Origin: JBGPIK01 sp041484845
GTDB lineage: Bacteria; Desulfobacterota; Binatia; UBA9968
Length of the DNA: 12,310 nucleotides
Reading direction: 5' to 3'
Assembly (NCBI GenBank): GCA_041484845.1
Contig: JBGPIK010000186.1
Location: forward strand, 1-12,310
Part shown: piece by piece, positions 1 through 7,673 of the stretch
Layout of the letters: the number at the start of each line of letters is the position of its first letter
How positions within the stretch are numbered: the stretch's first letter is position 1
Notes under the pieces: generated by a model
Told to the model about the DNA's origin: nothing
The model's database searches: none
Seen by the model: only the letters and a program-made list of their open reading frames with translations
Made by a program: the position numbers and the translations under genes

Positions 1-1011
1 CGCTGCGAGATCACCGTCAAGGGCGACCGGCTGATCATTGATTTTTCCAAGAGCGACAAGCAGCGGCGCGGCTTCGTGAACTGTAGTTATCCAAGCACCT
101 ATAGTAATGGCGTTGCCGCGAGTATCTTATTTTTTGATCCCGCTCTGGCGGATTATCACAACGAGGGAACGATGCGTCCGATCGAGGTGATAGCGCCGCA
201 AGGTCTGGTGGTGAACGCGAACTATCCAGCGCCGATGGGCGGTGCGCCCGTCAATATGGGAGGAAACATCCTCGAGGCGGTGATGATGGCGATGTCGGAG
301 GCGGTGCCGAGCCGCGCTGCAGCCGGCTGGGGGCGGCGCTACGGCCAGTATATTTACGGCACGAATCCACGCACCGGCGGGCTCTACGTTTTCCCGGGCT
401 ATCACGCGGAAGGAGGGGCGGGCGCTGTAGCCGGGTATGACGGTTACAAGGGCTCGGCCTCGATCGGCACGTTGGGTGAGATATCGCGGCCGAACACGGA
501 AGATGTTGAGATCCGATACCCCTGGAAAGTGATCAGCCGCGAGTTTCGCAAAGATTCTTCAGGAGCGGGAAAATGGCGCGGAGGGCCCGGATTTCACTGG
601 GAGGCTGTCAATCTAGGGGGCGAGGCGGGGATGCATACGGGAGCGGGACACGGCGAGACCACCTTCAGCCATGGCGCACTGGGAGGAAAGCCGACGCCGC
701 CCAATATCTGTCATATCGTGCGCAACGGCGAGCGGATTCGCGCCAAGGTCCACCGACTGCATCAGCTCAAAGGCGGTGATCACATAGTCAAGGATACGGG
801 TGGAGGTGGAGGAATCGGTCGGCCCGAGGAAAGAGATCCACAAGCGGTGTGGGACGATGTCTACATTCATGAATTGGTGACGATCGAAGGGGCACGGGAT
901 GTTTACAAAGTCGTCATCGATGCCAGCAGCGGGAAGATTGACTGGGAGAAAACCAAAACCATGCGCGCGGCTGTGAATACAGATAGCTCGTCAAAAGGAA
1001 TTGAGAAATGA
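1..1011 (+). CDS. hyuB: Hydantoinase B/oxoprolinase family subunit, 5'-truncated by the window edge
   Basis: This is the C-terminal 336 residues of an N-methylhydantoinase B / 5-oxoprolinase-type subunit. The frame is open from base 1 to the TGA at 1009-1011, so the GTG at 76 is internal and the true start lies upstream. Family members are usually about 550-600 residues, so roughly 200-250 are missing. Family features seen include a region ending in KWRGGPG (codons near 570-590) and a glycine-rich GGGGGIGRPEERDPQAVWDDV-like segment near 800-860. The family works with subunit A in ATP-dependent opening of cyclic amides (hydantoins, 5-oxoproline), or in related ketone carboxylases. The gene overlaps the next by ATGA, which implies translational coupling. 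The family is clear; the substrate cannot be told from sequence. Confidence 0.9.
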   Translation, partial: RCEITVKGDRLIIDFSKSDKQRRGFVNCSYPSTYSNGVAASILFFDPALADYHNEGTMRPIEVIAPQGLVVNANYPAPMGGAPVNMGGNILEAVMMAMSEAVPSRAAAGWGRRYGQYIYGTNPRTGGLYVFPGYHAEGGAGAVAGYDGYKGSASIGTLGEISRPNTEDVEIRYPWKVISREFRKDSSGAGKWRGGPGFHWEAVNLGGEAGMHTGAGHGETTFSHGALGGKPTPPNICHIVRNGERIRAKVHRLHQLKGGDHIVKDTGGGGGIGRPEERDPQAVWDDVYIHELVTIEGARDVYKVVIDASSGKIDWEKTKTMRAAVNTDSSSKGIEK

Positions 1012-3074
1012 CACGAGTTGCCATCGACGTGGGCGGAACATTTACGGATTGCCTGGTGCTGGATCAACGCGGAACGCTGCGCGAGTTCAAGGCCCTAACG
1101 ACTCCGCAAGACGCGAGCCAGGGCCTCATGGAATGCCTTGAAAAGGCAGCCCGGTCTGAAGGTAAGAATTTGCGCACTTTTGCCGAAAGCCTGGAATTCA
1201 TCATCCACGGCACGACTCTGGCCACCAACGCGCTACTCACGGAACGGGGCGCAAAAATTGCCATGCTGACAACCCAAGGCTTCCGTGACGAGGTGGAGAT
1301 TCGACGCGGTTTCAAGAATATCCGCACCTCCATGTACAACTTACTGGTGCCGCCATACAAGCCGCTGGTGCCGCGTTATCTGCGGTTGCCGATCCGAGAA
1401 AGGACGCTTTTTACAGGAGAGATTGAAACTCCAGTGGACGTGTCCACGGTCGAGGCGGCCGTGGAAAAATGCCGCAACGAAGGGGTACAGTCGGTTGCGG
1501 TTTGTTTCTTGCATTCTTACGCCAACCCGGAAAATGAGCGAGTGGCCGCGGAAATTTGCCGTCAGGCATTTGATGGGAACGTATATATCACCACGTCACA
1601 CGAGATTCTCCCGGTGTGGCAGGAGTATGAACGCTTCAGCACCACTCTGGTGAGCGCTTACATCGGCCCGATCGTTTCCGATTATCTCCTTTCGCTGGAA
1701 AAGAGACTCGCCGACGTGGGTTTTAAGGGGAGCTTACTCATGGTCCGCGGCGACGGACTCGTTCAATCTGCGACTCATTCCCGCCGCCAAGCCGTGTCGT
1801 TGATCAATTCCGGCCCCGCAGCGGCGCCTTCCGCAGCTCTTTTCTTCAGCCGGTCCACGGGAGATCAAAACCTTATCTCTATTGACATGGGGGGAACGAG
1901 CCTGGATGTTTGCCTGATTCGCGGAGGAGAGATTCCGACCACGACCGAGAGTTGGGCAGGTGACGAACGGATCGCCATCAAAATGGTCGACATTCATTCG
2001 ATCGGCGCCGGCGGCGGAAGTCTGGCGTGGATCGACTCGCTAGGACTCTTGCGAGTCGGACCGCAAAGCGCAGGCGCGGATCCGGGTCCGGCTTGCTACG
2101 GTCGTGGCGGCGAGCGGCCCGCGGTCACAGACGCGGATGTGGTGCTCGGCTATGTGCCGGCGGATTATTTTCTCGGCGGCGAAATTCCCCTCGATCCCGA
2201 GCGCTCCCGAAAGGCGATCGACACCGTGGGTGCGCCGCTCGGGCTAACGGAAATCGAAGCTGCGCAGGCGATCTTTCAAACCGTCAATTCGCTCATGGCG
2301 GATCAAATCATTGAGCTCTCCACCAAACGGGGGTTTGATCTGCGCGATTTCGCACTCGTCGTCGGCGGCGGCGCGGGCGCGGTTCATGCCGCCGCCGTTG
2401 CTGAGCTGCTCGGAATCCCGAGCGTGATCATTCCGAAATACGCGGCCTTGTACAGCGCTTTCGGGATGTTTGCCATGGATGTCGGACGTGAATATTCGCG
2501 CACGCATATCGCCCGAACCGACGAATTGAATTTCGATCAGGTTGAAGCCCTCTATCATGACCTTACTCAGGCGGCGGTTTCCGATTTTAACGAAAGCCAC
2601 ATGGATCCCAGCGAAATGATTCTTACCCGCACGGTGCATATGCGCTATGCCGGACAGTTCCATGAGATTGAGCTGCCGCTGCCGAGCACGTTTCGATCTG
2701 CGGCCGACGTCGACGAAGTGGTCAAAGCGTTTCACGCGCGCCACAAGGAACTTTACACTTTTGATTTGCCTTTTCGCGGCACGGAGTTTTTAACGTTTCG
2801 GCTGAAGGCGACGACGCCTCGAGACGGCGGGCTGCAGGTCTTACCGCTGGCGCAAGGCACGGCGGATCCCCAAGCAGCTTTCAAACGCACGCGGCGCTGC
2901 TGGTTCGGCAAGGAATGGGTGGAAACTCCGTGCTATGACGGAGAGCGAGTGCTCGCGGGACAGATTTTTCGCGGCCCCGCTATCATTGAAGCTAAGGCAA
3001 CTACCGTGGTCATTCCGAAAAACTTTACTTGTAAGATGGACGTCTCGGGCAGTTATCTTTTGAGCAGGCATTAG
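1008..3074 (+). CDS. hyuA: Hydantoinase A/oxoprolinase family subunit (HyuA-type ATPase subunit)
   Basis: A complete 688-residue hydantoinase A / oxoprolinase protein, normal length for the family. The N-terminal part (about 1-180) carries DVGGTFTD at 7-14, the first ASKHA-type nucleotide-binding motif, and HGTTLATNALLTERG at 67-81. The main domain has SGPAA at 268-272, DMGGTSLD at 293-300 (second phosphate motif), IGAGGGS at 332-338 and DPGPACYGRGG around 358-368. In this family the A subunit binds and hydrolyses ATP to activate the cyclic amide or ketone substrate, and subunit B supplies the rest of the active site. The ATG at 1008 overlaps the hyuB stop, so the two are probably made as a pair. 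The stop is TAG. N-methylhydantoinase, 5-oxoprolinase and acetone or acetophenone carboxylase subunits all share this architecture, so the substrate is open. It is probably cytoplasmic, as no signal peptide is seen. Confidence 0.92.
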   Translation: MTRVAIDVGGTFTDCLVLDQRGTLREFKALTTPQDASQGLMECLEKAARSEGKNLRTFAESLEFIIHGTTLATNALLTERGAKIAMLTTQGFRDEVEIRRGFKNIRTSMYNLLVPPYKPLVPRYLRLPIRERTLFTGEIETPVDVSTVEAAVEKCRNEGVQSVAVCFLHSYANPENERVAAEICRQAFDGNVYITTSHEILPVWQEYERFSTTLVSAYIGPIVSDYLLSLEKRLADVGFKGSLLMVRGDGLVQSATHSRRQAVSLINSGPAAAPSAALFFSRSTGDQNLISIDMGGTSLDVCLIRGGEIPTTTESWAGDERIAIKMVDIHSIGAGGGSLAWIDSLGLLRVGPQSAGADPGPACYGRGGERPAVTDADVVLGYVPADYFLGGEIPLDPERSRKAIDTVGAPLGLTEIEAAQAIFQTVNSLMADQIIELSTKRGFDLRDFALVVGGGAGAVHAAAVAELLGIPSVIIPKYAALYSAFGMFAMDVGREYSRTHIARTDELNFDQVEALYHDLTQAAVSDFNESHMDPSEMILTRTVHMRYAGQFHEIELPLPSTFRSAADVDEVVKAFHARHKELYTFDLPFRGTEFLTFRLKATTPRDGGLQVLPLAQGTADPQAAFKRTRRCWFGKEWVETPCYDGERVLAGQIFRGPAIIEAKATTVVIPKNFTCKMDVSGSYLLSRH

Positions 3075-3247
3075 GCTGAGGGGATCACTCTGTGATTCGC
3101 GCGGTTCTTGAATGCAGCGAGTTTTGGAATCGAGTCGCCACAGAGCCGCTCTGAGAATGTCAAAAGCTTGCGTTGTCTGGCTCGCCAAAATAAGAGACCC
3201 GGGATTTTTTTGAGGCCGGTGAGCACATCATCATGCAGTCCCAGTAG
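3075..3247. other. Convergent intergenic gap between hyuA and a minus-strand gene
   Basis: No gene is supported here. Two small perfect hairpins are visible, ATCAC-TCT-GTGAT at 3084-3096 and CAGAG-CCG-CTCTG at 3141-3153. Neither is followed by a T-run. A lone run of seven T lies at 3205-3211 with no strong stem before it. Transcripts from both sides must end around here, but no canonical intrinsic terminator can be assigned. Confidence 0.5.
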
Positions 3248-4258
3248 CTACCTCGCCCCCAACTGCCTTTGCGCCTCTTCGACAATGGTGAAATCGACGA
3301 ACTGCGCGTAAGACGCAATTTTATTAGGCTCGTATTTGCCCGCTCTGACGCGCAAATCCATGGTTTTGGCGATGGCTTGTTTATTGATCGCGCCGTCATT
3401 CGGCCACGGTTTGAATTCTTCAACCAGATAGCGGTAATCCGTCTCGGCGGCGTCCCGCGTCGCTTTCAGGTATTTCATGTAAATAGCCAATGCCTCTTCC
3501 TTATTTTTCACATCGTAAAGCCAGCGGGTCGATTCAATCATCGCTGTGACGAACTTCACGACATCGCGTCGGTTCGACTTGATGTAATCCTCATGGGCGA
3601 ATGTAGCGACGAATTGAACCGGCCCGAGATGCTCATGAAAAGTCGTGAGCTTAGTGAAGCCGTCTTTGCGCGCGCGCAGATTGAAGGGAGGCCCCATAAA
3701 AGTTGCTTGCACCGAACCGCCCTTGAGCGCGGCAAAGCGTTCCGGCGAAGTTCCGACCACCAGGAGTTTATAGTCCTTGTCCGAGAGGCCATAGGCTTTT
3801 TGCGCGACCTCTTGGAGCATAAAGGTAGTCCCGCCGGTGAGCGAGTCGACGCCGATGAGTTTGCCGCGAAGCTCGGCGCCCGATTTAATTTCGGGACGCG
3901 CCATTAAATCGTACGGAATCTTTTGCATATCTCCAGAGATGATTTTGACCTTGGCGCCGCGTTCGGCAGCTTCGATCGTGCGATCCGGATTGATGCGACC
4001 CATGGGCACGGAGTTGCTGATTACGGCGCGCACCATATTGGGCCCGCCCGGGATGACGATGTCTTCCAGATAAACGCCGTTTTTCTGAAATAGTTTTTTT
4101 TCTTTGCCGACCAGCAGCGGCCAATCCGATGCGGTCCGGCCGCTGACGGCGAAGCGCACGGTTGTCAGGTTGGTCTCGGCGGCCGGCACCGGAGTAAAAA
4201 GAAACAACGTGATCAGGACGGGTAAGAGCAATACAGGTATACTTTCGAGCCTTGCCAT
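3248..4258 (-). CDS. NMT1/THI5-type (NitT/TauT family) ABC transporter substrate-binding protein
   Basis: A 336-residue secreted binding protein of the NMT1/SsuA/TauA type. These capture a small organic solute in the periplasm for an ABC importer. Residues 1-27 form a signal peptide: a short basic start, a hydrophobic leucine-rich core and an alanine-rich cleavage region (PVPAAE). The mature protein starts with a beta strand (VRFAVSG), a KLFQKNGV segment typical of 'the protein at this position is not yet ...' helices in the class, and ELRGK at 129-133 opening the second lobe, followed by VGTSPERFAALKGG. An upstream in-frame GTG at 4276 would add six residues, but AAGGAG at 4265-4270 sits just ahead of the ATG at 4258, so the ATG is chosen. 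It lies 127 bases downstream of another binding-protein gene on the same strand, probably in one transcript. No cognate permease or ATPase is in view. The ligand is unknown. Confidence 0.88.
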   Translation of the reverse strand: MARLESIPVLLLPVLITLFLFTPVPAAETNLTTVRFAVSGRTASDWPLLVGKEKKLFQKNGVYLEDIVIPGGPNMVRAVISNSVPMGRINPDRTIEAAERGAKVKIISGDMQKIPYDLMARPEIKSGAELRGKLIGVDSLTGGTTFMLQEVAQKAYGLSDKDYKLLVVGTSPERFAALKGGSVQATFMGPPFNLRARKDGFTKLTTFHEHLGPVQFVATFAHEDYIKSNRRDVVKFVTAMIESTRWLYDVKNKEEALAIYMKYLKATRDAAETDYRYLVEEFKPWPNDGAINKQAIAKTMDLRVRAGKYEPNKIASYAQFVDFTIVEEAQRQLGAR

Positions 4259-4264
4259 GGCCGA

Positions 4265-4270
4265 CTCCTT
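4265..4270 (-). promoter_or_regulatory. Ribosome binding site that decides the start of the downstream binding-protein gene
   Basis: AAGGAG read on the minus strand, six bases before the ATG at 4258-4256. It overlaps the codons that would follow the alternative GTG at 4276, which supports the ATG over the GTG. Confidence 0.65.
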
Positions 4271-4385
4271 CACCACCCGCGCGCGTCGCTCGGGTTTTTC
4301 GGGGCATCCAAGCGAAATGGGTCCTTAGACGCGTGTCGTGAGCGCGCTGTGACGCGAACAAGTCTGGCAATGCCGTAAGGCAATG

Positions 4386-5366
4386 TTATCGGGCCAAGTT
4401 CTTAAAGAAACCGCTTTTTTCCAATTCGTTGTAAAAAGTCGGATCGATAAAGTCCTCGGGTTTGTGATCTTTCGCTCTGGGATCGGTCAGCGCCGTTTGC
4501 GCGAGAATGGTCTCGATGGCCTTGTACGGCAATCGCGGCGTGCGCTCGATAAAAGTCGTAGCGTACGTGTATGCCGATTCGAGCGCCTCGCGGTCTTCCG
4601 TCCGGGTGTATTTGCCGAGCACCTTCATGGCATATTCTTTATCGCGATAGAGCCGCTCGGTTGCTTCACTGTAAGCCATCAAGAAGCGTCTTACCGTTTG
4701 TGGATCTTTCTTGATGAAGGAGCGTGCTGAGATCAGACTCACCGTCGGATAGTCGAGGCCGACGTTCTTGAAGTCGATGAGCAGTTGGAATCCCGCTTTT
4801 TTCGCTTTGAAGTCCCCCGGGGATGATAAAATTCCGCCTTGAATGGCGCCGGCCTGCAGCCCTGCGAGGATCTCCGGCTGTCCGCCCATTTGCAGAATCT
4901 TGATATCTTTGTCCGGTTCCATGCCCCATTTTTTGATCAGATACCGAACCGAAAAATCCGTCGAGGAACCGTAGCGGGTGATGCCGATGGCTTTGCCTTT
5001 TAAATCTTCCGGTTTTTTGATGGAAGGATGAACGATCACGTAGAAGGACGGAACGTTGACCACTCCACCGATGAAAGCGATGTCGCCGCCGGCGAGGTTC
5101 GCGCTGACAATGATGCCGCCGGCTAAAGAGACGGGAAATTCTCCGGCGATCACGGATTGTGCCACTTTGGTGCCGCTGGCGACATAGACCGGATCGACGA
5201 ACAGTCCGTTTTTCTCGAAGTATCCGCCTTCCTTGGCCATATAGAAGGAAGTCTGCGTGGCGCTGATGGCGCTGTAGGCCACGGCGATCCGCTTGGTCTG
5301 AGCGTGAACTGGGGGTGATAGGAAAATCAGGAATGACAAGGATGACAGAATCCACATTTTGTCCAT
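4386..5366 (-). CDS. NMT1/THI5-type (NitT/TauT family) ABC transporter substrate-binding protein
   Basis: A 326-residue secreted solute-binding protein. Residues 1-22 are a clear signal peptide ending in PPVHA before Q23. The mature protein has the NMT1-type layout: RIAVAYSAISATQTSFYMAK near 26-45, then a GGYFEKNGL helix (47-55), an SVIAGEFPVSLAGG segment that often lines the ligand cleft, and DLKGKAIGIT at 121-130 at the start of lobe two. It should bind a small organic anion, amine or cofactor precursor in the periplasm; the ligand cannot be predicted. A very strong ribosome binding site (AAAGGAGGT, complement of 5374-5382) precedes the ATG, suggesting high expression as expected for a binding protein. 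It is the first gene of a minus-strand pair and faces away from the LVIVD gene. The 127-base gap to the next gene holds only a weak hairpin. Confidence 0.88.
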   Translation of the reverse strand: MDKMWILSSLSFLIFLSPPVHAQTKRIAVAYSAISATQTSFYMAKEGGYFEKNGLFVDPVYVASGTKVAQSVIAGEFPVSLAGGIIVSANLAGGDIAFIGGVVNVPSFYVIVHPSIKKPEDLKGKAIGITRYGSSTDFSVRYLIKKWGMEPDKDIKILQMGGQPEILAGLQAGAIQGGILSSPGDFKAKKAGFQLLIDFKNVGLDYPTVSLISARSFIKKDPQTVRRFLMAYSEATERLYRDKEYAMKVLGKYTRTEDREALESAYTYATTFIERTPRLPYKAIETILAQTALTDPRAKDHKPEDFIDPTFYNELEKSGFFKNLAR

Positions 5367-5458
5367 GATCCAAACCTCCTTTGTTTCACAACGAGCGAGA
5401 AATTTATCAGAGGGCTCTTAACACAGAAACCGAATAGCGCCAACCGGCTGCCGAGTCG

Positions 5459-5487
5459 TTGACATTACCATATTAGCGTTATATCAC
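5459..5487 (+). promoter_or_regulatory. Sigma70-type promoter candidate in the divergent intergenic region
   Basis: A perfect -35 hexamer TTGACA lies at 5459-5464. Seventeen bases later is TATCAC (5482-5487, 4 of 6 to consensus); TATATC at 5480-5485 is an alternative with a 15-base spacer. It points towards the LVIVD gene 47 bases downstream and would drive the five-gene run. A short palindrome AACGCGTT at 5502-5509, downstream of the -10, could be an operator, but this is speculative. No equally good promoter was found for the minus-strand pair. Confidence 0.45.
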
Positions 5488-5533
5488 CAGGCGCAATACA
5501 AAACGCGTTGTCCGATGGACATCGGGGGTGGCT

Positions 5534-6727
5534 ATGAATGTCGCTGAGATTCAGGCAAAAAGCGAGAGCTTCAATGTCAGGTTGATCGGTCATCATGATC
5601 TAAACGGTCACGGCGACGGCATGCAGTTGCTCAAGAACGGTCGCTACGTGTACATCGCCCATCTGGGCACATCGCCGATGGCGCTAACGATCGTCGATGC
5701 CGCCGACCCTGCCGACCCGCGGGTCGTTAAACAGATGCCTCATCCGAACAACACGCACGCCCACAAAGTGCAGATCGCCGGCGATATTTTGGTCCAAAAC
5801 CAAGAGCGTCCTTACTTCGATAAATCTATCGCGGCGACTGTACAGAACGAGGCCGGCATCCGCATTTATGACATTGCAAATCCGACCGAGCCGCGCGAAG
5901 TGGGTTACATGAAAATCCCAGGCAAAGGCGTTCACCGCATGTGGTTTACGGACGGGAAATACGCTCACGTCGGCGCGATGTTGCCGGGCATCAAAGAGCG
6001 AGCTTACTTGATTGCGGATATTTCGGATCCGGCAAATCCAAAGCGGGCGGGCGTGTGGTGGATCCCGGGAACCAAAGAGGGGGAGGAAACGCCATCGGAC
6101 TGGGCGCCCTTCCCAGGCGAGCACTTTCATGTGCACGCCGCTATCCCGCACGGCAATCGCTCCTATGTCGCCTTGGTCGATGCGGGGATGGCGATCCTCG
6201 ATATTTCCGATATCGCCAAACCCAAAACGATCAGCCGCCTCGACTGGAGCCCTCCGTACGGCGGCTATGCGCACACCACGTTGCCGCTTCCCGGAAGAAA
6301 ACTCGTTGTGGCTGTCGACGAATCGGTGAAGTACGATTGTAACGAAGGCGAGAAAAGGGTTTGGATCATCGATATTCGCGAAGAAAGAAATCCCGTGATC
6401 ATCAGCACCTGCCCGGTGCCCCAGGGTGATTTTTGCAAGCGCGGACTGCGCTTCGGACCGCACAACGTGCACGAGAATAGGCCCGGCTCGTTTCAAAGCG
6501 AGAACATCATTTTTATTACTTATTACAACGCCGGCTTGCGAGTTTTTGATATAAGAAATCAATTTCGCCCGGAGGAAGTAGGCTTCTTCATTCCGCCGCC
6601 GCCCGCGGGCCAGAAAGCGCCGATGTTTAATGATCTGTACGTCGATAGCGACGGCTTAATTTATGTAACCGACCGGATCACTGGGGGTTTGTATATTTTG
6701 GAATACACCGGGCCCAAGATTCAGTAG
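5534..6727 (+). CDS. LVIVD repeat protein, predicted seven-bladed beta-propeller
   Basis: A 397-residue protein built from LVIVD-type repeats, a family predicted to fold as a beta-propeller and of largely unknown function. Seven repeat cores can be read: TIVDAADPADP, RIYDIANPTEP, YLIADISDPANP, MAILDISDIAKP, VWIIDIREERNP, LRVFDIRNQFRP and LYILEYTGP. They are spaced about 45-60 residues apart, enough for one closed seven-blade ring. Histidines recur at about the same place in six blades: H26, H75/H77, H134, H197/H199/H201, H247 and H310/H313 (numbered from the ATG). No signal peptide or membrane segment is seen, so it looks cytosolic, unlike many LVIVD proteins. The ATG at 5534 is preferred over the GTG at 5528 because a GGGGGTGG stretch sits just before it; the choice is not certain. 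It heads the plus-strand operon, 31 bases before the next gene. Stop is TAG. Confidence 0.85.
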   Translation: MNVAEIQAKSESFNVRLIGHHDLNGHGDGMQLLKNGRYVYIAHLGTSPMALTIVDAADPADPRVVKQMPHPNNTHAHKVQIAGDILVQNQERPYFDKSIAATVQNEAGIRIYDIANPTEPREVGYMKIPGKGVHRMWFTDGKYAHVGAMLPGIKERAYLIADISDPANPKRAGVWWIPGTKEGEETPSDWAPFPGEHFHVHAAIPHGNRSYVALVDAGMAILDISDIAKPKTISRLDWSPPYGGYAHTTLPLPGRKLVVAVDESVKYDCNEGEKRVWIIDIREERNPVIISTCPVPQGDFCKRGLRFGPHNVHENRPGSFQSENIIFITYYNAGLRVFDIRNQFRPEEVGFFIPPPPAGQKAPMFNDLYVDSDGLIYVTDRITGGLYILEYTGPKIQ

Positions 6728-6758
6728 TTTCTGAAAGAGAACCGAGGAACGAACGCAT

Positions 6759-7640
6759 ATGGCTGATTCCTTGCTCGTCAACGTTTTCAATTTCGACGCC
6801 GCCATTATCGTCGCGCGCGCCCGCGGAATCTTCGTAGCCGAAGGCCTCGACGTGGAAGTTATGACAACGCCGAACTCAACCGATCAGATGCGCGGTCTGA
6901 GCAGAGGCTCCTGGCAGATTGTCTCAACCGCTTTTGATAACGTGCTGGGCTGGTCCGGTCGAGAAGGCGCCGAGATCATCGCAATAGCACAAGTGGCCCA
7001 GGGGATCACGTTGCCGATCTATGTCAGGCCGGAAATAAACAGATGGGAAGAGCTTCGAGGCAAACCGCTAGCGGTTGATGCCGTCGATACGGCGTACGCT
7101 CTTGTGTTACGTCGCGTGCTGTTGGCCCATGGCTTGAAAATGGAGCGCGGCGATTACAGCCTTATCGCCAAAGGCGCGACGGGGCATCGTTTGGAATCGA
7201 TGATTCAGGGAGAAACGTTCGCTGGCGTTTTAAACCCGCCATGGGATGCTAAAGCCGCAGCGGCCGGCATGATCCGTTTTGCCGATCACCGCGAGGTTCT
7301 GCCCGATTACCCGGGCGGCGTTTACGCCGTCAGCCGCCCCTGGGCCGCCGCCAGTCGCGACTTGCTGCGCAGATTTCTTCGTGCCTGGAACCAAGCTCTG
7401 CGCTGGGCCCACGAACAGAAGAACCGCGGCGAAGTCTTAAAGATTCTTGCGCTCGAGGAAAAGACCGATGAAAAAGTCGCGGCACGCAAGCTCGCCCAAT
7501 TACCGCCCAACGGTCGGCTCAACCTACCGGGATTGCGATGCGTGCTCGATCTGCGTGTCATGTTTGGACTGACTCCACTCGTGGGGAAAGATCTGCTCAA
7601 ATACTACGACGATAGCTTTTACCGAGAGGCGGGCGACTGA
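6759..7640 (+). CDS. NMT1/THI5-like substrate-binding-fold protein without signal peptide
   Basis: A 293-residue protein with the NMT1/THI5-type two-lobe fold. The first strand begins almost at the start (LLVNVFNFDAAIIVARARGI), followed by FVAEGLDVEV near 25-34, the ELRGK hinge at 98-102, and PWDAKAAAAGMIRF in lobe two. Its second-lobe segment resembles that of the minus-strand binding protein ending at 3248 (shared ELRGK...VD and a later PP). It has no signal peptide, and none can be hidden upstream because an in-frame TGA lies at 6732-6734. It is therefore probably cytoplasmic, or exported by another route. Related folds act as cytosolic enzymes (THI5) or as binding proteins, so a role as a transporter subunit is not assured. 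Its ribosome binding site is weak (GAGGA at 6744-6748, ten bases from the ATG). It sits 31 bases after the LVIVD gene and 33 before the next, so it is co-transcribed. Confidence 0.82.
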   Translation: MADSLLVNVFNFDAAIIVARARGIFVAEGLDVEVMTTPNSTDQMRGLSRGSWQIVSTAFDNVLGWSGREGAEIIAIAQVAQGITLPIYVRPEINRWEELRGKPLAVDAVDTAYALVLRRVLLAHGLKMERGDYSLIAKGATGHRLESMIQGETFAGVLNPPWDAKAAAAGMIRFADHREVLPDYPGGVYAVSRPWAAASRDLLRRFLRAWNQALRWAHEQKNRGEVLKILALEEKTDEKVAARKLAQLPPNGRLNLPGLRCVLDLRVMFGLTPLVGKDLLKYYDDSFYREAGD

Positions 7641-7673
7641 TAAGTGTTCCCAGAAACCTGAAGGAGGAAGACC

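Noticed and set aside
3205..3211. T-run as an intrinsic terminator for hyuA
   Set aside because: No stable GC-rich stem directly precedes it; the two hairpins upstream are 50 or more bases away.
3075..3247. Gene remnant continuing in frame after the minus-strand binding-protein stop
   Set aside because: The frame stays open for about 58 codons, but the translated residues show no family resemblance I can name.
5684..6562. Long antisense frame of 292 codons opposite the LVIVD gene
   Set aside because: The opposite strand encodes a clearly recognisable repeat protein; the antisense frame is a by-product of GC-rich codon use.
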